NCBI RefSeq assembly: GCF_029625315.1
Contig: NZ_CP121110.1
Coordinates: 1,355,501 to 1,419,500, forward strand
From: Flavobacterium ginsengisoli
GTDB lineage: Bacteria > Bacteroidota > Bacteroidia > Flavobacteriales > Flavobacteriaceae
Direction: 5' to 3'
Length of the DNA: 64,000 bases
In this document: positions 56,981 to 64,000 of the stretch, piece after piece
Layout: each line of letters begins with the position of its first letter
Position numbering within the stretch: position 1 is the stretch's first letter
Notes under the pieces: generated by a model
Seen by the model: only the letters and a program-made list of their open reading frames with translations
What the model was told of the DNA's origin: nothing
Database searches by the model: none
Position numbers and translations under genes: made by a program

Positions 56981-57220
56981 TTAATTATTTCTTAAAGAAT
57001 CAATTAGTTTCTCTTTATTCATATAAGATCTTCCTTTTATTCCCACTTTACTGGCTTGTTTCAAAAGTTCTTCTTTGGTCCATTCGTCATAAGGCTTTGC
57101 TTTTCCGCCTTTCTTTCCCGCATCTGGCGTGTTGGCAATACGTGCCGATTTCTCTTTGCTGTATCCTTTTTTTACCAATGCTTCATATTGCGCTTCATTC
57201 TTAATTCTTGGATTTGGCAT
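56981..57220 (-). CDS. DUF7218/Rho-N-like small basic protein
   Basis: This 79-residue protein has MPNPRIKNEAQYEALVKKGY and SKEKSARIANTPDAGKKGGK, then the Rho N-terminal-like SAP/HeH helix pair YDEWTKEELLKQASKVGIKG. The first half is the family segment PxIKNxxxYExLRxxGxSKExAARIAN; the second binds nucleic acid in related proteins. It probably associates with DNA under stress. It precedes the topoisomerase gene by about 40 bases on the same strand. Confidence 0.8.
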   Translation of the reverse strand: MPNPRIKNEAQYEALVKKGYSKEKSARIANTPDAGKKGGKAKPYDEWTKEELLKQASKVGIKGRSYMNKEKLIDSLRNN

Positions 57221-57394
57221 GATTTCTATTTTTTTATTGGATTAAATTCTAAAAATCTGATAAATCAAAGTTCCTCAAAATGTTAAGCGAATCTGTTATA
57301 GAATTTTGGTCACAAATTTCATATTTGTAGGATGGGAATTGTGAAAGTGGAAATGTAAATTTTTGTTTTTTGTAAAATGTAAAATGGTAGGTGC

Positions 57395-57430
57395 AAAAAA
57401 AATCCCAACTCTTTTAGAGTTGGGATTTTT
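57395..57430. terminator. Terminator downstream of the 57445 gene
   Basis: The stem AAAAATCCCAACTCT / AGAGTTGGGATTTTT with a three-base loop suits termination of the minus-strand gene that ends at 57445. Confidence 0.85.
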
Positions 57431-57444
57431 CAAGTTACATTTCA

Positions 57445-58239
57445 TTAACCTAACAAACCATAGAAGTAAACTTCATAATTTGTTTTTCTAATTTTTATTA
57501 TTTCAAATATCTTAAAATATAGATTTGTTATGTTGGAATTAATTACCAATTTCCCTTGCAAGATATTGACACTGTTTGAAAGAATAGAATGAATTTCAAC
57601 TTCATTAAATTCTATATCACATTTTTCAGCATTTTCGATAATTCTTTTTTCCAATTCAAGAATATCAAAATCCTCGATTATTTCTACGTTTTCTTTTGCT
57701 AAAATGTAAAATTTGTTTGTATTAATATCCACACTCTTATCATGCTCTTGTATAAACTTCATAAGATAGATTACTGTTTCAAAATACAATTTTTTATTTT
57801 CCACATTTGAAACATAATCTGAAAAACTGGTTTTAATAATTCTCTCTGTTCGAATTTTATTACCTACAAGATCAACTTTAAAGTTATAGGTTCTCTTCAC
57901 TCCAAACTCTTCATTTTGTATGTCGAAAGTAATATCTTCTGATTCAAATTTAATATCATTATCAGTAACTGGTTCTTCATATTCTACCTCTTCTACCTCT
58001 TCTACTTCGTCGTCGTCTTCATCCTGAATTATTACCCTTTTAATACCAACGAAAAACGTTTTAATTCCTACTGTAAATAAAAATCCTGACAACGCATATT
58101 TAAATAAAAGTTCAGAAGCTACAGACAAAGCATTATTATCGCCTGATTTACCAAACAATTTATAGGAATATATTCCTAATCCAGTAATAAATACCCCTAG
58201 TAAAGCCTGTGCTATTGGATTTTCTTTTTTATTTCCCAT
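57445..58239 (-). CDS. Membrane protein of unknown function
   Basis: This 264-residue protein has two N-terminal membrane helices (IAQALLGVFITGLGIYSYKL and LLFKYALSGFLFTVGIKTFF). A strongly acidic linker follows (DEDDDEVEEVEEVEYEEP, about 75-92), then a soluble domain of about 165 residues with no family I recognise. The soluble domain probably faces the cytosol. It is the last of three minus-strand genes of unknown function; spacing of about 100 bases allows one transcript. Confidence 0.6.
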   Translation of the reverse strand: MGNKKENPIAQALLGVFITGLGIYSYKLFGKSGDNNALSVASELLFKYALSGFLFTVGIKTFFVGIKRVIIQDEDDDEVEEVEEVEYEEPVTDNDIKFESEDITFDIQNEEFGVKRTYNFKVDLVGNKIRTERIIKTSFSDYVSNVENKKLYFETVIYLMKFIQEHDKSVDINTNKFYILAKENVEIIEDFDILELEKRIIENAEKCDIEFNEVEIHSILSNSVNILQGKLVINSNITNLYFKIFEIIKIRKTNYEVYFYGLLG

Positions 58240-58345
58240 AAATTTGAATTGTAGGTTTACAGGAACAAATATTAAATTATATTCCGATTAATCCTTACGG
58301 GAAAGCGTATTATTCGATAGAATTTTGTCTAATTTTTAGGAAAAT

Positions 58346-59221
58346 CTAATCGCATTTTATCTTCTTATAATCTTGTGTTTTATCATCATATTCCATGCAG
58401 GTCTTTTTTAATAAAACCATTTTATTATTTTCGACTTTATATTCAGTTCTTTCAATGCTCCTGCCAGCGCAACATTGATTATGCTCGTGGATTCTTTTGT
58501 TTTTGCTGTCAAATTCTAAAGAAGTTCCGCTAAAACCGCTCATAAAATATTTTCCTGTTTTTGGATTATACAAAAAGTATATTCTCGAAGTATTCGGTCC
58601 GGCATAACTAGATTCAAAAACAGAAAAATCTTCAAATCCGTCAAAATTATAATCACCAGTATCTATGTTATCCAATCCCCAAAGCTGGCATTCTACATCG
58701 ACTTTCTGAATTAATTTATCGGTCTTTTTTTCTATGATTTTCACGCCCGAAACCTTTGAATAAAAACTGCCTTTTTCTTTAGAAATAACCAATTTAAAAT
58801 ATTTGTCTCTAAAAGAAACAGGTTGCAAAATTTCTATTTCTGTCCATTCTACATCATTTCCATGCTTAACATCAAACTCTTTGGTCAAACTAATTTTCAG
58901 TTCTTTTCCCGAATTTAAATCTCTCCAAACTCCATTTAGTCGCTCGTTTTCTTGGTCGTAATTTTCAAAAGTTAGTTTTGCTGTTTCTTTATCATTTTTA
59001 TCTTTTTCAGTAAAAACTAAAGTTTTCCCGGTAAGCTTAGCGTTTAAAACTATTGGAGTATCATAATTGGAATATGCATAAATTGCAGATCCTTGTCCAT
59101 CAGAAAAATAAACTTCAGACACAAACTCGATTGGATATTTACCAATGAAACCTTTGTAATTGATTTGGGCTGATAGAGAAGCTATCACTAAAAGAAATAG
59201 GAGTGTAATTTTTTGCTTCAT
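58346..59221 (-). CDS. Exported protein similar to XAC2610/VCBS-type
   Basis: This 291-residue protein has a signal peptide (MKQKITLLFLLVIASLSAQI). A first domain of extended strands (YKGFIGKYPIEFVSEVYFSD, then GVWRDLNSGKELKISLTKEF) resembles small periplasmic beta proteins. A second domain contains DTGDYNFDGFEDFSVFESS, an Asp-rich FG-GAP/XAC2610-like calcium-binding loop. A late Cys pair occurs in NQCCAGRSIERTEY. No enzymatic residues stand out. It is in line with the two neighbouring unknown genes. Confidence 0.6.
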   Translation of the reverse strand: MKQKITLLFLLVIASLSAQINYKGFIGKYPIEFVSEVYFSDGQGSAIYAYSNYDTPIVLNAKLTGKTLVFTEKDKNDKETAKLTFENYDQENERLNGVWRDLNSGKELKISLTKEFDVKHGNDVEWTEIEILQPVSFRDKYFKLVISKEKGSFYSKVSGVKIIEKKTDKLIQKVDVECQLWGLDNIDTGDYNFDGFEDFSVFESSYAGPNTSRIYFLYNPKTGKYFMSGFSGTSLEFDSKNKRIHEHNQCCAGRSIERTEYKVENNKMVLLKKTCMEYDDKTQDYKKIKCD

Positions 59222-59254
59222 GAATAAGATTAAGAAATAATTATAAATACCAAT

Positions 59255-60295
59255 TTAGTTTTTCCTCATTGCTAGATATTTTTCCATCTGACTTAACTCT
59301 TCGCTCATAAAATGAGGATCATTACTAATTGTTCTAAATTGATTTATGGCATCAATATTTGCTAAAACTCCTTTAATAAACCAAGGAAATTCGTTTGCTA
59401 AGGAATTCAGTTTGGCAATAGCTCTAAGTGATTCACCTTGATTACTTAAAGAAACGGCATGCTCATATCTGAAATTTGGACACCAATAATACTCTTCAGC
59501 CAATTTGTCCCAAGTATCTAAATCGCAATTCCCCAGCGCCAGAAATACTGTTGCAAACACAGAAGAATCTATATAATTTTTAGAAAAAACAAAATAATTC
59601 AGTAATGGAATATTGCTTCTCTCGTCTCCCTTAATTTTGCTTTCAATAACTTCGTTCATTAAATCATGTGCTTTCTTTCTATCATCTTCATTATCCGATA
59701 AATGTAAAACTGTAGCATATTCAACTTTTACTATTTCTACGTCTGGCCTCGTTTCATAGGCTCCTTTTGCAAAATGTAATGCGCTTTTATGCGAATCCAG
59801 AACGCGATAAAGTTTAGACATCGAAACCGCTAACCTTATATTATCAAAATCTTCTTCTTTTACATTCTTTTCATAAAATTCAATAGCTCTAAGTCCATAT
59901 CTATCTTTTGTGAATCTTTCAATTACTTGCCATTTTAGCAACTTGCCAAATTCTGTTTCATCCCACAAAGAAAACAATGCAGACCTTCTATCCCAAACCG
60001 ATCTTATACTCTTCCAATCATTAAAAGTTCCCTCAAATGCTTCGTGTTCTTTGTAAGAAACACCATTATCATCTGTTAAATTTAATGACGGATTAAAATC
60101 TGGAGTTGAATAATATCTATTTAAAGAATCATACAACTCATTTTTAAACAATTCAGATGTATTTGTTGTCAAAGTACTTTTAGCTAAATATTCTTCTAAA
60201 GGATTATTAGTCTTTTGAATAGTTTCTGTTTGTTTATCATCTTCCGATGAGACATTTTTATCACTCTTTCCAAAAATTCTTTTGAATAAACTCAT
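59255..60295 (-). CDS. TPR-like helical protein of unknown function
   Basis: This 346-residue protein begins MSLFKRIFGKSDKNVSSEDD. After a polar linker it has paired helices typical of tetratricopeptide-like solenoids (AIEFYEKNVKEEDFDNIRLA, ALHFAKGAYETRPDVEIVKV, AHDLMNEVIESKIKG, IAKLNSLANEFPWF). It has no signal peptide or membrane helix. It could be a scaffold or an immunity-type protein; the sequence does not decide. It is the first of the three-gene minus-strand group. Confidence 0.55.
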   Translation of the reverse strand: MSLFKRIFGKSDKNVSSEDDKQTETIQKTNNPLEEYLAKSTLTTNTSELFKNELYDSLNRYYSTPDFNPSLNLTDDNGVSYKEHEAFEGTFNDWKSIRSVWDRRSALFSLWDETEFGKLLKWQVIERFTKDRYGLRAIEFYEKNVKEEDFDNIRLAVSMSKLYRVLDSHKSALHFAKGAYETRPDVEIVKVEYATVLHLSDNEDDRKKAHDLMNEVIESKIKGDERSNIPLLNYFVFSKNYIDSSVFATVFLALGNCDLDTWDKLAEEYYWCPNFRYEHAVSLSNQGESLRAIAKLNSLANEFPWFIKGVLANIDAINQFRTISNDPHFMSEELSQMEKYLAMRKN

Positions 60296-60449
60296 ATTTA
60301 CTATTTTGTGATTTTAAGATTTGTTTTACAAACATACATTTTAAAATGATACATAAGCATCCAAATCCTATAACAATCTCTAAAAATCCTGTAAGGTATT
60401 CCTTTAACTTCTCAATAATTTTACATTATAACATTAAACTATTAAAATC

Positions 60450-61037
60450 ATGAAAAAGTTATTATTAGCCGGAAAAGCCATTTTAGGAGCAGGACTTATC
60501 ATTATATTCCTTCAATCTTGTAAAAACGAAACCAAACAGGAAGATCCAAAAGAAGTTGCTGAAGATGCAAACGAAGCAAAATTTGATTCTATTGACAGCA
60601 AAGAAGATGACTCTGAATTTTTAGTAGATCAAGCCGAAATTAATTTAGCTGAAATAGAAATTGGTAAACTGGCTCAAACAAAAAGTACTAACGCCGAAGT
60701 GAAAAAATTTGGTAAAATGCTTGTCGATGAGCACACTAAATCGGCTTCTGAAGTGAGTGCTTTAGCAAAAACAAAAAACTTTACTCTGCCAACTTCCTTA
60801 ACTGAAGAAGGTCAAGAAGAATACAATAAACTAAACGAAAAATCTGGTGTTGATTTTGATAAAAAATTTGCCGACATGATGATTGACGGTCACGAAAAAG
60901 CTATCAAAAAACTAGAAAAAGCCGCAAAAGACGCAAACGATCAAGAAGTAAGAACTTGGGCTTCTAACAATATTGCAGGTTTAACAGCGCATTTACAACA
61001 CGCTAAAATGCTAAAACAAAACCTTGACAAAAAGTAA
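60450..61037 (+). CDS. DUF4142 (ferritin-like) surface or periplasmic lipoprotein
   Basis: This 195-residue protein has a lipoprotein signal (IFLQSCKNETKQED) and the DUF4142 four-helix pattern: FLVDQAEINLAEIEIGKLAQ, VKKFGKMLVDEHTKSASEVS, DKKFADMMIDGHEKAIKKLE and AGLTAHLQHAKML. Conserved Glu and His could bind a metal pair. Members are often induced by stress and grouped with DUF892 and similar genes, as here. Function is unproven. Confidence 0.88.
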   Translation: MKKLLLAGKAILGAGLIIIFLQSCKNETKQEDPKEVAEDANEAKFDSIDSKEDDSEFLVDQAEINLAEIEIGKLAQTKSTNAEVKKFGKMLVDEHTKSASEVSALAKTKNFTLPTSLTEEGQEEYNKLNEKSGVDFDKKFADMMIDGHEKAIKKLEKAAKDANDQEVRTWASNNIAGLTAHLQHAKMLKQNLDKK

Positions 61038-61039
61038 AA

Positions 61040-62382
<1,343 letters not shown>

Positions 62383-62385
<3 letters not shown>

Positions 62386-63435
62386 TTTAAGAGACGCCAT
62401 ATCAATAACAAAACGATATTTGATATCTCCTTTTAATAATCTTTCGTAAGCGTCATTTACATCATTTACGCCAATTACTTCTACGTCTGCCGTAATGTTA
62501 TGTTCTGCACAGAAGTCAAGCATTTCTTGAGTTTCTGCAATTCCGCCAATTGCTGAACCTGCAAAACTTCTTCTTCCTAAAATCAGACTGAAAGAAGTTA
62601 CAGGAAGAGGATCCATTGGTGCTCCAACAAGTGTCAATGTTCCGTCTACTTTCAGTAAATTTAAATACGAATCAATATTATGCTCTGCAGAAACACAGTC
62701 TAAAATAAAGTTCATACTTTTTGCATGTTTTGCCATTTGCTCTGGATCTGTAGACAAGATAACTTCATCTGCACCAAGGCGTTTCGCATCTTCGAATTTA
62801 GACATTGAAGTGGTTAAAACTACTACATGAGCTCCCATAGCTTTAGCCAATTTGATTCCCATATGTCCTAAACCACCAATTCCTACGATTCCAACTTTCT
62901 GTCCAGGACCAACTTTCCAGTGTTTTAACGGAGAATAGGTTGTAATTCCTGCACATAATAGTGGCGCAACAGCCGACAGTTCTAATTTATCTGAAATATG
63001 CAATACGAAGTTTTCATCAACAACAATACTTTGAGAATAACCTCCAAAAGTTTGTCCGCCTAAATGTTCGTCGGGAGAATTGAATGTTAAGATGCTTCCT
63101 GGATCACAATATTGCTCTAAACCTTCTTTACATTGCTCACATTCTCTACAAGAATCTACCATACAGCCTACTCCTGCTAATTGACCAACTTTGAAACCTT
63201 TTACATGTTCTCCAACTTTAGTAACACGGCCTACAATCTCATGTCCCGGAACAATCGGATAAATAGTGCCATGCCATTCATTTCTAGCCGAATGCAAATC
63301 AGAATGACAGATTCCACAATACAAAATTTCGATTTCTACGTCATGCGCCTGTACAGCTCTTCTTTTAATATCTAAGGTTTTTAATGGTGCTTCGGCAGCT
63401 TCTGTACCAAACGCTTTAATGCTTTTTGTTTCCAT
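62383..63435 (-). CDS. Zinc-dependent NAD(P) alcohol dehydrogenase (YahK/cinnamyl-ADH type)
   Basis: This 350-residue protein has catalytic zinc ligands (Cys in YCGICHSDLHS, His in PGHEIVG, a later Cys in LLCAGITTYSPL) and the structural zinc site CRECEQCKEGLEQYC. The cofactor loop is GIGGLGHMGIKLAKAMGAHV, and TTSMSKFEDAKRLGAD suggests NADPH preference. It reduces aldehydes or oxidises alcohols; the substrate is open. It is upstream of the aldo/keto reductase on the same strand. Confidence 0.93.
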
Positions 63436-63599
63436 AATTTTTTTATTTGTTGTTATTGTTTTTTGTTTTAGGTCTAAAACTGTTGAGAAATCGCAATAGA
63501 AATCTGGCTGATTTATATTGATTTACAAATAGTTATATAAATTTCGATTATTTTAACCTAATCAAAAAATAAAATCTGTTATAAATCAGTAAAATCTGC

Positions 63600-63665
63600 G
63601 TAAAACTAAAAGTTCTTAAAATTTTAAAATCTCAGAAGCTTAGAATCTTAGTGTCTTAGCATCTT
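63600..63665. repeat. CTTAG repeat arm after the cupin gene
   Basis: CTCAGAAGCTTAGAATCTTA and GTGTCTTAGCATCTT units overlap the stop codon of the cupin gene by a few bases. They belong to the family at 45592, 61040 and 62232. Confidence 0.45.
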
Positions 63666-64000
63666 TCAAAAGAATAATATTCCTCATCAGTAACACTGTC
63701 CAGCCATGTTCCAGAACCTTTGTCTACCTCTGTAACAATGGTAATATGGGAATACTTTGTTTTTGGAGTTGCTCCGTACCAGTGTTCTACTCCAGGTAAA
63801 ACTGTGATTACTTTTCCTTTTTCGATAAGATTAATTTGTCCGCCACGTTCTTGGTAATATCCCATTCCATCGGTTACAATGATTAATTGCAGACTTGCAT
63901 TACTGTGCCAATTACTTCTTGCTCCGGGTTCAAAAGAAATATCTTTAATTACAGTATTTTCAGGATGAATTTCGCTTGTCTGCTTTTTATATGACACTTC
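63656..64000 (-). CDS. Cupin-domain protein, N-terminus beyond the window
   Basis: The frame is open to the window edge. The visible part has the cupin metal-site pattern: SFEPGARSNWHSNASLQLII, then YYQERGGQINLIEKGKVITV and LPGVEHWYGATPKTKYSHIT. The first visible possible start is a GTG at 63995-63997, but relatives have about 20-30 more residues, so the gene probably begins outside. The end TDEEYYSFE is typical of small cupins next to aldo/keto reductases. Function is unknown. Confidence 0.8.
   Translation of the reverse strand, partial: EVSYKKQTSEIHPENTVIKDISFEPGARSNWHSNASLQLIIVTDGMGYYQERGGQINLIEKGKVITVLPGVEHWYGATPKTKYSHITIVTEVDKGSGTWLDSVTDEEYYSFERC

Overview
The window is an AT-rich stretch of a Bacteroidetes chromosome, most likely from a Flavobacterium. 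The basis is SusC/SusD and FecI/FecR-type genes, TAnnTTTG promoter elements, ECF sigma factors, STN-domain TonB receptors, and gaps filled with the palindromic repeats typical of flavobacterial genomes. No rRNA, tRNA, CRISPR array, prophage or insertion sequence was seen.

Layout. 0-4.5 kb: end of a DoxX gene, a GNAT-like gene, an AraC regulator, a TauE/SafE permease with a DUF1634 partner, and a luciferase-like monooxygenase. 4.9-12.9 kb: a siderophore-type TonB receptor, a thiolase, an sdhA-sdhB pair without the cytochrome b subunit, and a DapB-like paralogue. 13.2-27 kb: small genes, then an ECF sigma / FecR / SusC / SusD / surface lipoprotein / di-haem peroxidase / sulfatase locus, then VOC and tautomerase genes. 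27-35.6 kb: a divalent-metal efflux locus on the minus strand (DUF6660, CzcA, CzcC, CzcB, P1B ATPase). 35.9-37.8 kb: two outer-membrane beta-barrel genes. 37.8-44.4 kb: a signalling operon of REC-kinase, giant hybrid kinase, single-domain regulator, CheR and CheB. 44.7-61 kb: a run of genes of general-stress type (SDR, PPOX, DUF72, Nei, DUF892, acidic protein, DUF5661, DUF1328, topoisomerase IB, DUF7218, DUF4142) around a second multi-PAS kinase and regulator. 61.2-64 kb: aldo/keto reductase, zinc alcohol dehydrogenase and a cupin cut by the window edge.

Two observations cut across the window. First, eleven genes carry twelve single-base frame breaks, and ten of these are repaired by deleting one base so that the sequence GCAGC is restored (usual damage GCGAGC, sometimes GCAGAC or GCAAGC). 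This looks like systematic sequencing error at one motif, possibly because the motif is modified, rather than gene decay. Those genes are therefore annotated as single CDS spanning the break. Second, palindromic repeats with arms near AACCGCAAAG / CTTTGCGGTT are not confined to gaps. They lie inside the czc operon and encode the signal-peptide cores of CzcB and CzcC and the C-terminal tail of CzcA.
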